From: Dokdonia donghaensis DSW-1
Lineage (GTDB): Bacteria > Bacteroidota > Bacteroidia > Flavobacteriales > Flavobacteriaceae
NCBI RefSeq assembly: GCF_001653755.1
Contig: NZ_CP015125.1
Location: forward strand, 556,001 to 620,000
Length of the DNA: 64,000 nucleotides
Direction: 5' to 3'
The notes under the pieces are model-generated. The model saw only the letters and a program-made list of their open reading frames with translations, was not told the origin of the DNA and did not search any database. A program made the translations under genes and the position numbers. Within the stretch, counting starts at the first letter, position 1; the number at the start of each line of letters is the position of its first letter. This document shows positions 6,899 to 15,413 of this stretch, in pieces.

Positions 6899-9370
6899 AT
6901 GAATAACAAAGAACTACTCGATATCGCAAATAACTGGTTCCAGTCGCAAGACTGGAAACCTTTTCCGTTTCAAAAACAAACGTGGAAGGCATTTCTTGCG
7001 GGTAAAAATGGATTGCTTAATGCGCCTACAGGTAGTGGTAAGACGTATGCACTTTGGTTTCCGGTGGTTCTTAATTACATCAAGAAAAATCCTGATTACA
7101 AGACCAAACATAAAAAAGGGCTAAAGGCCATTTGGATTACTCCGCTGCGCTCGCTGTCTAATGAGATTGAGCTTTCGGCTTCTCGCATCACACAAGATCT
7201 TGGCACACAGATGACGGTGGGAATACGCAATGGAGATACTCCACAATCTGAGCGTGCAAAGCAAAAGCGTTCTATGCCAGACTTGCTCATCACCACGCCA
7301 GAGAGCTTGATGCTTTTGATTGCTTCCAAAGGATATGAGAAGGTTTTTAAAAATTGCTCGGCTATAATTATTGATGAGTGGCACGAACTACTAGGCACTA
7401 AGCGAGGCGTCCAGATGGAACTCGCCTTGAGCCGATTGAAAACTGTTGCTTCAGATATGCGTATCTGGGGAATTTCGGCAACGATTGGTAATCTAGAGCA
7501 AGCTCGAGAAGTATTGCTGGGTTATGAGAGTAACGCTTTTCGCGAAAGCGTAATTATCAAAGCAAACATCAATAAAAAAATTACTGTTAAGTCTATCATT
7601 CCTGATGAGATGGAAACCTTTCCTTGGCGTGGTCATTTGGGATTGCATTTGCTGGAATATGTTGTACCCATCATTAATAAAAGTAAGACTACCTTACTCT
7701 TTACAAACACGCGCAGCCAGTGTGAAATCTGGTTTCAGCGCATTCTTGCGGCACATCCTGAGTATGCGGGAGAGATTGCAATGCACCACGGGAGTATCAA
7801 TAAGGAGACGCGCACGTGGGTTGAGGGCGCCATTCGGAACGGCTCACTCAAGGCGGTGGTTTGTACTTCTAGCCTTGATCTAGGAGTAGACTTTGCGCCT
7901 GTTGAAACCATTATCCAAATAGGCGGCCCAAAGGGTGTCGCTCGCTTTTTACAACGTGCTGGGCGATCTGGTCACAGCCCTGGCAAAGAGAGTGTGATTT
8001 ACTTTTTGCCTACGCACGCCATCGAGCTAGTAGAAGCCTCTGCCTTGCAACGCGCTGTAAAGGAAAATACGGTAGAAGATAGAATCCCGTATCTCAATAG
8101 TTTTGACGTACTGATTCAATATCTCGTGACGCTTGCAGTGTCCGACGGATTTTTGCCAGAAGATATCTGGCCCGAGATACAGACTACGTTTTGCTTTCAA
8201 GCAATGACAAAAGAGCAATGGGAATGGTGCCTTAATTTTATAACGATGGGTGCGCAATCCCTGCAAGCTTATGATGAGTATAAGAAGGTTGAGATTCTTG
8301 AGGACGGCAGATTTAAAGTAAATTCTCGTATGGTGGCAATGCGCCATCGCCTGCAAATAGGGACGATTGTAAGCGATGCAAATCTTGTAGTCAAATATCA
8401 AAAAGGTGGTTATATAGGCACCATAGAAGAGTTTTTCATCAGTAAGTTAACGCGTGGTGATGTGTTTACTTTTGCAGGTCGCAACCTAGAGTTTATCCGT
8501 ATTAAAAATATGGAAGTGCACGTGCGTAACAGCTCAAAGAAAACGAACAAAGTTCCCTCGTGGATGGGCGGTAGGCTCACTTTAAGTAGCCAGATGTCGC
8601 AGCTGTTAAGGGAGGAACTGTATACTGGGAATTCGCTTTCGCGAAAGCGGTCTCTAGAGATTAATGCGCTAGAGCATATTTTTAGACAGCAAAAGGTAGA
8701 GAGCATCATCCCCAGTGATGAGCAACTGCTCATTGAGACTTTTAAAACGCGCGATGGCTATCATCACGTTTTTTACCCTTTTGAAGGTCGTTTTGTGCAC
8801 GAAGCTATGGGCAGTTTACTTGGGTATCGCCTTAGTTTGCTAGACCCTATCACATTCTCTCTTGCCTTTAACGACTACGGTTTTGAACTACTTTCAGATC
8901 AACCCATAAACATTCAGCAGCTACTAGATAACGATTTATTTACGACGGCATATATGCACGACGACTTACAAAATAGTCTCAATGCTACAGAGATGGCAAG
9001 GCGAAAATTTAGAGACATTGCCGTGATTTCTGGGCTTGTTTTTACGGGTTTCCCAAACAAGCAAATCAAACAAAAACACCTGCAAAGTAGTAGTCAGCTG
9101 TTTTTTGATGTGTTTCGTGATTATGAGGCAGATAATTTATTATTTCAGCAGGCATTTACAGAGACTTTTGAGCACCAACTAGAAGAAGGCCGTTTACAAC
9201 AAGCGCTTGAGCGCATAGAGACACAAGAAATTGTGTGGATGGATTGTGAGCAACCTACGCCTTTATCTTTCCCAATAATTACAGACCGCTTACGCGAAAA
9301 ATTGAGTAGCGAAAAACTAGCCGACAGAATCAAGAAAATGACTGCAAAGTTGATGAAGAAAAAGAAATAA
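6899..9370 (+). CDS. ligase-associated DEXH-box helicase, Lhr-Core type
   Basis: An 823 aa superfamily 2 helicase. Visible motifs are Walker A APTGSGKT (42-49), TPLRSLS, DEWH box (about 159-162), SATIGN, CTSSLDLGVDFAP and QRAGRSGHSPG, followed by the winged-helix/Lhr-core C-terminal region. Lhr-Core enzymes translocate 3'-5' on single-stranded nucleic acid and unwind DNA or RNA:DNA. It belongs functionally to the exonuclease-ligase pair upstream, from which it is separated by the GIY-YIG gene. One perfect and one decayed palindrome copy lie inside (SLSRKR, NAFRESV). Confidence 0.94.
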   Translation: MNNKELLDIANNWFQSQDWKPFPFQKQTWKAFLAGKNGLLNAPTGSGKTYALWFPVVLNYIKKNPDYKTKHKKGLKAIWITPLRSLSNEIELSASRITQDLGTQMTVGIRNGDTPQSERAKQKRSMPDLLITTPESLMLLIASKGYEKVFKNCSAIIIDEWHELLGTKRGVQMELALSRLKTVASDMRIWGISATIGNLEQAREVLLGYESNAFRESVIIKANINKKITVKSIIPDEMETFPWRGHLGLHLLEYVVPIINKSKTTLLFTNTRSQCEIWFQRILAAHPEYAGEIAMHHGSINKETRTWVEGAIRNGSLKAVVCTSSLDLGVDFAPVETIIQIGGPKGVARFLQRAGRSGHSPGKESVIYFLPTHAIELVEASALQRAVKENTVEDRIPYLNSFDVLIQYLVTLAVSDGFLPEDIWPEIQTTFCFQAMTKEQWEWCLNFITMGAQSLQAYDEYKKVEILEDGRFKVNSRMVAMRHRLQIGTIVSDANLVVKYQKGGYIGTIEEFFISKLTRGDVFTFAGRNLEFIRIKNMEVHVRNSSKKTNKVPSWMGGRLTLSSQMSQLLREELYTGNSLSRKRSLEINALEHIFRQQKVESIIPSDEQLLIETFKTRDGYHHVFYPFEGRFVHEAMGSLLGYRLSLLDPITFSLAFNDYGFELLSDQPINIQQLLDNDLFTTAYMHDDLQNSLNATEMARRKFRDIAVISGLVFTGFPNKQIKQKHLQSSSQLFFDVFRDYEADNLLFQQAFTETFEHQLEEGRLQQALERIETQEIVWMDCEQPTPLSFPIITDRLREKLSSEKLADRIKKMTAKLMKKKK
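8635..8648. repeat. highly iterated palindrome GCTTTCGCGAAAGC
   Basis: Perfect copy inside the Lhr helicase gene, read as SLSRKR. Confidence 0.9.
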
Positions 9371-9390
9371 TAGCCCTACGAAAGATTGCA

Positions 9391-10293
9391 CTAGAAGTAA
9401 ATATCTTGTGCTGTTCTAAAGGTATTTGCGTGCGCGTCAATAATTACTTTTATATCTGGAGAATAGCCGCCGCCCATACTACATTGCACGGGAATTTTTA
9501 AATCGAAACAGGTTTGTAATACAAACCGATCACGCTCTTTACAACCTTCTATACTACACCCCAATTTACCCAACTTATCACTCGCTAAAATATCGACTCC
9601 GCATAGGTAGAAGATGAAATCTGGCTGTTGTTCTTTAATGAGAGTTGGCAATGTTTTTTTAAGAATATCGAGATACTCTTGATCACCTGTATCGGTCTCT
9701 AATGCAATATCAAGATCTGAAATTTCTTTTCTAAAAGGGTAGTTTGCCTTACCGTGCATAGAAAACGTAAACACCGAATCGTCACCTGTGAAAATCTCTG
9801 CCGTACCGTTACCTTGATGAACATCGAGGTCTACAATGAGAATCTTTTTCGCAAGCTCGTTTGCTTGTAAATATCGCGCAGCAATCGCTTGGTCGTTGAG
9901 AAGACAAAACGCCTCTCCGTGATCTGTATAAGCGTGGTGCGTACCACCAGCAATATTCATTGCAATACCATTATCAAGCGCGTAGTGACACCCATCAATG
10001 GTGCCTTGAGTGATGATTAATTCGCGATCTACAAGTTCTTGTGAGAGCGGAAAACCGGTTTTTCGCTGTGCTCTAGGATCGATAGCTAGCGCTTTGAGAT
10101 TCTCTACATATTCTGTAGTGTGACATCGTAAAATATGCTCGTGAGCTACCTGTACAGGCTCAAAAAAATTATGCTCATCGCAAGTACCTTCATACACTAA
10201 CTGCTTCGGAAGCAAATCATACTTCTCCATAGGGAAACGATGTCCCTCCGGCAGTGGGTGTTTGTAAATGGGGTGAAATGCGATTTTGAGCAT
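9391..10293 (-). CDS. histone deacetylase family protein (AcuC/class II-like)
   Basis: A zinc hydrolase of 300 aa from the bacterial HDAC/acetylpolyamine amidohydrolase/AcuC superfamily. Active-site elements are visible: GGTHHAYTDHGEAFC with the His pair, the zinc ligands in VDLDVHQGNGTAEIF, and the later FYLCGVDILASDKLG and SMGGGYSPD. The start at 10293 gives MLKIAFHPIY, the usual N-terminus; the upstream Met at 10326 adds 11 hydrophobic residues that do not fit. It converges on the helicase gene 20 bp away. The substrate (acetyl-lysine or acetylpolyamine) cannot be read from the sequence. Confidence 0.9.
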   Translation of the reverse strand: MLKIAFHPIYKHPLPEGHRFPMEKYDLLPKQLVYEGTCDEHNFFEPVQVAHEHILRCHTTEYVENLKALAIDPRAQRKTGFPLSQELVDRELIITQGTIDGCHYALDNGIAMNIAGGTHHAYTDHGEAFCLLNDQAIAARYLQANELAKKILIVDLDVHQGNGTAEIFTGDDSVFTFSMHGKANYPFRKEISDLDIALETDTGDQEYLDILKKTLPTLIKEQQPDFIFYLCGVDILASDKLGKLGCSIEGCKERDRFVLQTCFDLKIPVQCSMGGGYSPDIKVIIDAHANTFRTAQDIYF

Positions 10294-10332
10294 TAAGTAT
10301 ATTATAGTGAGTATACAAAGATACAATCACTC

Positions 10333-10428
10333 GTCATTTCGAGCTTGTCGAGAAATCACATAGGAGTAAGTGCATAAAAAAAGAAAGTGAGGAGCTACTC
10401 GTGTGATCTCTCCTATAGTCGAGATGAC
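10333..10428 (+). repeat. hairpin repeat, copy A
   Basis: Imperfect inverted repeat of about 96 bp. It begins GTCATTTCGAGCTTGTCGAG, contains CATAGGAGTAAGTGCATA, and ends TAGTCGAGATGAC. The two ends are partial complements. Not coding. Confidence 0.8.
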
Positions 10429-10436
10429 AATCTCTT

Positions 10437-10520
10437 GTCATTTCGAGCTTGTCGAGAAATCGCATAGGAGTAAGTACACAAAAAGCTACTTGTGTGACCT
10501 CTCGACACGCTCGAGGTGAC
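10437..10520 (+). repeat. hairpin repeat, copy B
   Basis: 84-bp copy in direct orientation with copy A, only 8 bp further on, and about 48 bp upstream of the GIY-YIG gene start. It ends CTCGACACGCTCGAGGTGAC. Confidence 0.8.
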
Positions 10521-10568
10521 AAAAATGCTTTCTTACAAATACGCTATATTTATGATTTACAATCTATT

Positions 10569-10868
10569 ATGTTTACCAATTTCTACATCTACATAACTAC
10601 GAACCAATACCGAACGACTGTATATATAGGCGTAACAAACAATATTCAAAGAAGAATTGGTCAGCACTATTTTGACTCTCAAAATGAGAAAAAATCATTT
10701 GCTGGTAAGTACAATTGTTATGAGCTCGTCTACTATGAAGGTTTTCAATATGCAAAAGATGCTATTACCAGAGAGAAACAACTAAAAAGGTGGAGTAGAC
10801 AAAAGAAAAATCAGCTTATAGAAACTGTTAATCCTAAATGGGAGAGCTTAAATAATGAAGTGTTTTAA
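10569..10868 (+). CDS. small GIY-YIG nuclease family protein (copy 2)
   Basis: Encodes 99 aa from the ATG at 10569. A longer frame extends upstream into the hairpin repeat and is rejected. GIY-YIG features are FYIYITT, VYIGVTNNIQRRIGQH, YNCYELVYYEGF, REKQLKRWSRQKK and VNPKWESL. It shares YNCYxLxYYExF and REKQLK with copy 1 at 6511, so the two are homologous but clearly diverged. It is closely bracketed: repeats A and B lie immediately upstream, and a partial repeat plus copy C immediately downstream. This suggests, but does not show, that the enzyme acts on the repeats. Confidence 0.88.
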   Translation: MFTNFYIYITTNQYRTTVYIGVTNNIQRRIGQHYFDSQNEKKSFAGKYNCYELVYYEGFQYAKDAITREKQLKRWSRQKKNQLIETVNPKWESLNNEVF

Positions 10869-10888
10869 AGAGTAAATTCTTAGTTTCT

Positions 10889-10918
10889 TGTGTGATCTCT
10901 CCAATTGTCGAGATGACA
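10889..10918 (+). repeat. hairpin repeat, 3' half only
   Basis: Matches the right end of copy A (TGTGTGATCTCTCC, then GTCGAGATGAC) without a left arm. It lies 20 bp after the GIY-YIG stop codon. Confidence 0.7.
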
Positions 10919-10925
10919 ATCGCTC

Positions 10926-11010
10926 GTCATTTCGAGCCTGTCGAGAAATCGCATATGAGTAAGTGCATCCGTGAGCTACTTGTGTGACCTCTCGACACGC
11001 TCGAGATGAC
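10926..11010 (+). repeat. hairpin repeat, copy C
   Basis: 85-bp copy in the same orientation as A and B. It ends 7 bp before the stop of the convergent tex gene. Confidence 0.8.
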
Positions 11011-11016
11011 TAACTG

Positions 11017-13140
11017 CTATTTCTCCAACTTCAATTGTATCCTCTTTCTTGCGATATCTACCTCTAGTACTTTTACAATTACTTGCTGTTGTAAACGTAC
11101 GTGTGCACTCACATCACTCACATAGCCATCTGCAAGATTTGAAATATGTATGAGACCGCTTTCTTTAATCCCTATGTCTACAAAGGCGCCAAAAGCGGTT
11201 ACATTATTTACAATCCCAGGAAGTAATTGTCCTGGCTGCACGTCTTCTATTGTTCTGATATTTTGATTAAAGGTAAACACCTTTGCTTTTTCTCTAATAT
11301 CAAGACCTGGCTTTTCTAGCTCTCTTATAATATCTGTGAGTGTAGGAAGTCCTACCTCATCAGTTACATATTTTTGAAGGTCTATAGATTTAAGAAGGCT
11401 AGTGTTCCCTATCATTTCGGCGACAGAGACTTTTTGATCTTTGGCGATACTTGCAACCAACTTGTATCTCTCTGGATGTACTGACGAGTTATCTAGCGGA
11501 TTTTCGGCGCCTGTGATTCTTAAGAACCCTGCGGCTTGTACAAAGGCTTTCCCTCCTAGACGTGGTACTTTTTTAATCTCTTGACGTGTTTTAAAAGGTC
11601 CTTCGCTTTCGCGAAAGCGTACTACACCCTCAGCAAGTTTTGATCCAATACCTGACACATAACTCAATAGCGGAGCACTTGCCGTATTTATATTGACACC
11701 TACGGCATTTACACAGTTTTCTACCGTCTGATCTAGTGATTTTTGAAGTGCGGTCTGGTCTACATCGTGCTGATATTGCCCGACGCCAATAGACTTTGCA
11801 TCTATCTTCACCAGCTCTGCCAGCGGGTCTTGCAACCTACGACCTATAGAAACCGCGCCACGCACCGTCACGTCATAATTAGGAAACTCATCACGGGCAA
11901 TCTTGCTTGCACTGTAAATAGAAGCTCCCGCCTCACTCACGACAAAAACCTCTATTGCATTCTTAAAATGAATGCGTTTTACAAGTCTTTCGGTCTCGCG
12001 GGAAGCCGTACCGTTACCGATGGCGATTGCCTCAATTTTATATGCATCTGTAAGACTAGATATCTTCTTTATAGCGCCTGTATCATCATTTTTTGGCGCG
12101 TGTGGGTAGATGGTCTCATTATGTAATAACTGTCCCTGTGCATCGAGGCACACCAGTTTGCAACCCGTTCTAAAACCTGGGTCTAGCGCAAGAATACGCT
12201 TCTCACCTAGCGGCGAACCAAGGAGTAATTGTTTTAAATTTTTTGCGAAAACCTGAATAGCAGTTTCATCTGCAGTTTTCTTTGCTTCTGAGAGACGCTC
12301 ATTGCTCAATGCAGGAAATAATAGTCGCTTGTAAGCATCTTTTATGGCAAGCTCAATCTGTGTGGCGCTGTCGCCACGAGAGCGTATGAGTTTGCGTTCT
12401 ATTTTATCAAGCGCTCGCACATCATCAATGACAACTTTGACACGGATGTAGCCTTCATTTTCAGCTCTTAAAATGGCGAGTAGTCTGTGTGACGGACAGC
12501 GACTTAATGACTCTGACCAGTCAAAATAATCACGGAATTTCTGGGCTTTCTCATCGTTTGCCATTTTCTTAACCACCTTCGTCTCTATGGTGGCAAAACG
12601 TTTTAATTGCTCACGTATATTATTACGTATATCTGCACGCTCATTAATCCACTCGGCTATAATGTGACGTGCTCCTTCTAGCGCACTTTGTGCATCTGGA
12701 ACCTCCTTATTAGTATATCGATGCGCTAGTCCTTCTGGATCTTGCGCATTTTGAGACATAATGATTTTGGCAAGTGGTTCTAGTCCGTTTACACGTGCTG
12801 TCTCGGCTTTCGTTTTACGCTTTTTCTTGTACGGTAAATACAAGTCTTCTAGCGTAGTAAGATCTTGCGTTTTTTCAATCTTATCATTGAGTTCGCTGGT
12901 AAGAACGTCTTGCTCTTCTAGTGATTTAAGAATTGATTTTTTACGTTTTTCTAAAGTCTCAAACTGCTCTTTAAGCTCAATAATTTCTCCTATCGCCACC
13001 TCATCTAGTCCACCCGTCGCTTCCTTACGGTAGCGCGCTATAAATGGGAGTGTGCAGTCTTCGTTGAGGAGATCTAGTGTATTTTTTACACCTTTTTCTG
13101 ATAAGCCTGAGCTTTTGATTACGTATTGTAAAACCTCCAC
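11017..13140 (-). CDS. tex: Tex-family RNA-binding transcription accessory protein
   Basis: A 707 aa cytoplasmic nucleic-acid-binding protein related to the core of eukaryotic Spt6. Domains in order: helical N-terminal HTH region (about 1-190), YqgF/RNase H-like domain starting ILALDPGFRTGCKLV (about 315-440), helix-hairpin-helix repeats (VNINTASAPLLSYVSGIG; about 480-555), and a C-terminal S1 RNA-binding domain (QPGQLLPGIVNNVTAFGAFVDIG, about 635-705). The length is slightly under the usual 720-780. It follows metG by 4 bp and is probably co-transcribed. A palindrome copy encodes VRFRESEG in the HhH region. Confidence 0.93.
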   Translation of the reverse strand: MEVLQYVIKSSGLSEKGVKNTLDLLNEDCTLPFIARYRKEATGGLDEVAIGEIIELKEQFETLEKRKKSILKSLEEQDVLTSELNDKIEKTQDLTTLEDLYLPYKKKRKTKAETARVNGLEPLAKIIMSQNAQDPEGLAHRYTNKEVPDAQSALEGARHIIAEWINERADIRNNIREQLKRFATIETKVVKKMANDEKAQKFRDYFDWSESLSRCPSHRLLAILRAENEGYIRVKVVIDDVRALDKIERKLIRSRGDSATQIELAIKDAYKRLLFPALSNERLSEAKKTADETAIQVFAKNLKQLLLGSPLGEKRILALDPGFRTGCKLVCLDAQGQLLHNETIYPHAPKNDDTGAIKKISSLTDAYKIEAIAIGNGTASRETERLVKRIHFKNAIEVFVVSEAGASIYSASKIARDEFPNYDVTVRGAVSIGRRLQDPLAELVKIDAKSIGVGQYQHDVDQTALQKSLDQTVENCVNAVGVNINTASAPLLSYVSGIGSKLAEGVVRFRESEGPFKTRQEIKKVPRLGGKAFVQAAGFLRITGAENPLDNSSVHPERYKLVASIAKDQKVSVAEMIGNTSLLKSIDLQKYVTDEVGLPTLTDIIRELEKPGLDIREKAKVFTFNQNIRTIEDVQPGQLLPGIVNNVTAFGAFVDIGIKESGLIHISNLADGYVSDVSAHVRLQQQVIVKVLEVDIARKRIQLKLEK
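11605..11618. repeat. highly iterated palindrome GCTTTCGCGAAAGC
   Basis: Perfect copy inside tex, read as RFRES. Confidence 0.9.
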
Positions 13141-13144
13141 ACGC

Positions 13145-15256
13145 TTAACTTATCATACTCCCATTACTCACTCCTTCAGCACCTGTGCTGAGCGCAGTCG
13201 AAGTATCTGGATTTACAAAAACTAACTTACCACTAGCATCCTCTGTCATTAAGATCATTCCTTCACTCTCTACACCGCGCAGTGCTCTAGGAGCCAGGTT
13301 TACAAGTACCGTTACTTGTTTCCCTATTACTTCTTCTGGAGTAAAGCTCTCTGCTATACCAGAAACAATAGTGCGTACGTCAATACCTGTATCTACTTTT
13401 AAGATGAGAAGTTTCTTCGTTTTCTTCATCTTCTCTGCTTCGATAATGGTACCTACTCGCATATCGAGTTTTGTAAAATCGTCAAAGGTAATTGTGTCCT
13501 TTTGTGGCTCTACAACTGCATTTTCGGCAGCGGCTTCTGCTTCGTTTGCTGCTTTACTTGCTTCTAGCTTATCTAGCTGTACTTGTATCTGACTGTCTTC
13601 TATTTTTGAGAAGAGTAATTGAGATTTATTAATGGTGTGACCAGCTGGTAGTAAGACCTCCTTAGATGATATATCACTCCATTGTAATGCGTTCTCATCT
13701 GCACTTGGACTGACATTGAGAATATCTTTCAGTTTTCCACTTGTATGAGGAAGTAATGGCTCGCTCAAAACAGAAAGTGCAGCTGCAATTTGTAAGGCTA
13801 CATACATTACAGTTTTAGTGCGCTCTTCATCTGTTTTGATTGTCTTCCACGGCTCTTCGTCTGCTAGGTATTTGTTTCCTAGACGAGCGAGGTTCATAAA
13901 TTCTGTTTGGCTTTCGCGAAAGCGGTATTTTTCTATACTGCTACCTATCACTGCAGGGTATGCTTTTATAGCATCTAGCACTTCTGTATCTAACGCATTA
14001 AAAGCACCCGGCTCTGGTATCGCGCCATCATAATATTTGTGCGTAAGTACGGTAACTCTGTTAATGAAGTTTCCGAAAATTGCTACTAGTTCGCTATTAT
14101 TTCTAGTTTGGAAATCCTTCCAAGTAAAGTCGTTATCCTTAGATTCTGGTGCGTTTGCAGTAAGCACATAACGCAACACATCCTGCTGATCTGGAAATTC
14201 TTCAAGATATTCGTGTAACCATACTGCCCAGTTTTTTGACGTAGAAAGCTTGCGTCCTTCAAGATTTAAAAACTCGTTTGCAGGCACGTTATCTGGTAAA
14301 ATATACTCGCCGTGACCTTTGAGCATCGCAGGGAAAATCAAACAGTGAAAAACGATATTATCCTTCCCGATAAAGTGAAGTAGCTTTGTGTTTTCATCCT
14401 TCCAGTACGGCTCCCAGTCTTTGCCTTCACGTGCTGCCCACTCCTTTGTAGAAGAGATGTAACCTATAGGCGCATCAAACCAAACGTACAATACTTTACC
14501 CTCTGCTCCTTCTACCGGCACAGGGATTCCCCAGTCTAAGTCACGAGTTACGGCACGAGGTCGTAGTCCATCATCTATCCAAGATTTGCACTGCCCGTAC
14601 ACATTAGTTTTCCAGTCTTTTTTATGTCCTTTTATGATCCACTCCTTAAAGAAGTCATTGTATTGATCAAGTGGTAAAAACCAGTGTTTTGTTTCCTTAA
14701 GTGTAGGTACAGCACCTGTGATGGCACTTTTTGGGTTGATAAGGTCTGTTGCATTATGCGAGGTACCACAGTTTTCACACTGGTCTCCGTAAGCCTCCTC
14801 ATAACCACACTTAGGGCAGGTACCCGTCACAAAACGGTCTGCAAGAAACTGGTTTGCCTCTGCATCATACAGTTGCTCGTTAGTCTCTTCTATAAACTTA
14901 CCTTGGTCGTACATATTCTTAAAAAACTCAGACGCTGTATCGTGGTGAATTTTTGCAGAGGTACGTGAGTAGTTATCAAAGGTGATCCCAAAATCTTCAA
15001 AAGATTTTTTGATAATCGCATTGTACTTATCTACCACATCTTGAGGGGTTATGCCCTCTTTTTTTGCTTTGATTGTGATAGGCACACCGTGCTCATCACT
15101 TCCACATATAAAAGCAACATCTGCTCCCTGCATACGCTGGTAACGCGCATAAATATCTGCCGGAACATACACTCCTGCAAGGTGGCCTATGTGTATAGGT
15201 CCGTTAGTATACGGCAGTGCCGCTGTAATTGTATATCGTTGTGGATTCTGAGACAT
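13145..15256 (-). CDS. metG: methionyl-tRNA synthetase with C-terminal tRNA-binding domain
   Basis: Charges tRNA-Met. About 703 aa: class I catalytic domain with the HIGH motif (PYTNGPIHIGHLAG), zinc-knuckle cysteines CPKCGYEEAYGDQCENCG, KMSKS-type motif GRKLSTSKN, a helical anticodon domain, and a C-terminal Trbp111-like OB domain (FTKLDMRVGTIIEAEKMKKT). I chose the Met at 15256 (MSQNPQRYTITAALPY); 15280 would add eight residues. The extreme C-terminus (DTSTALSTGAEGVSNGSMIS) lies beyond the normal OB-domain end and is encoded by a CTGAGCGCAGTCGAAG repeat-like sequence. A palindrome copy gives YRFRESQTE. Confidence 0.96.
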   Translation of the reverse strand: MSQNPQRYTITAALPYTNGPIHIGHLAGVYVPADIYARYQRMQGADVAFICGSDEHGVPITIKAKKEGITPQDVVDKYNAIIKKSFEDFGITFDNYSRTSAKIHHDTASEFFKNMYDQGKFIEETNEQLYDAEANQFLADRFVTGTCPKCGYEEAYGDQCENCGTSHNATDLINPKSAITGAVPTLKETKHWFLPLDQYNDFFKEWIIKGHKKDWKTNVYGQCKSWIDDGLRPRAVTRDLDWGIPVPVEGAEGKVLYVWFDAPIGYISSTKEWAAREGKDWEPYWKDENTKLLHFIGKDNIVFHCLIFPAMLKGHGEYILPDNVPANEFLNLEGRKLSTSKNWAVWLHEYLEEFPDQQDVLRYVLTANAPESKDNDFTWKDFQTRNNSELVAIFGNFINRVTVLTHKYYDGAIPEPGAFNALDTEVLDAIKAYPAVIGSSIEKYRFRESQTEFMNLARLGNKYLADEEPWKTIKTDEERTKTVMYVALQIAAALSVLSEPLLPHTSGKLKDILNVSPSADENALQWSDISSKEVLLPAGHTINKSQLLFSKIEDSQIQVQLDKLEASKAANEAEAAAENAVVEPQKDTITFDDFTKLDMRVGTIIEAEKMKKTKKLLILKVDTGIDVRTIVSGIAESFTPEEVIGKQVTVLVNLAPRALRGVESEGMILMTEDASGKLVFVNPDTSTALSTGAEGVSNGSMIS
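13177..13206. repeat. repeat-like sequence at the 3' end of metG
   Basis: Contains CAGCACCTGTGCTG, a small hairpin, then GAGCGCAGTCGAAG. It shares GAGCGCAGTCGA with the hairpin at 61970-62025. It encodes part of the non-conserved MetG tail. Confidence 0.5.
13910..13923. repeat. highly iterated palindrome GCTTTCGCGAAAGC
   Basis: Perfect copy inside metG, read as RFRES in the helical anticodon-binding domain. Confidence 0.9.
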
Positions 15257-15375
15257 ATTGTGTTCTTTAAGAAGCGACAAAAATAAAGAAAAACAAGCTA
15301 GTACCTACAGCTTTTACAAGCCAGGTCACAATAGCTGCAACTTGAGATGATGCAAAGAAGGAAAGGATTTATTAC

Positions 15376-15389
15376 GCTTTCGCGAAAGC
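15376..15389. repeat. highly iterated palindrome GCTTTCGCGAAAGC
   Basis: Perfect copy in the gap between the DUF1501 gene and metG. Confidence 0.9.
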
Positions 15390-15413
15390 GGACTCACAAC
15401 TACATAAAACTGC

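Noticed and set aside
10334..10522. A minus-strand 62-codon frame opposite the hairpin repeats
   Set aside because: It is made up of repeat sequence only (arms with CGAGCTTG/CAAGCTCG); no protein-like features.
10333..11010. Possible CRISPR array
   Set aside because: The repeats are 85-100 bp, irregularly spaced, differ from each other and surround a gene; there are no short regular spacers and no cas genes.
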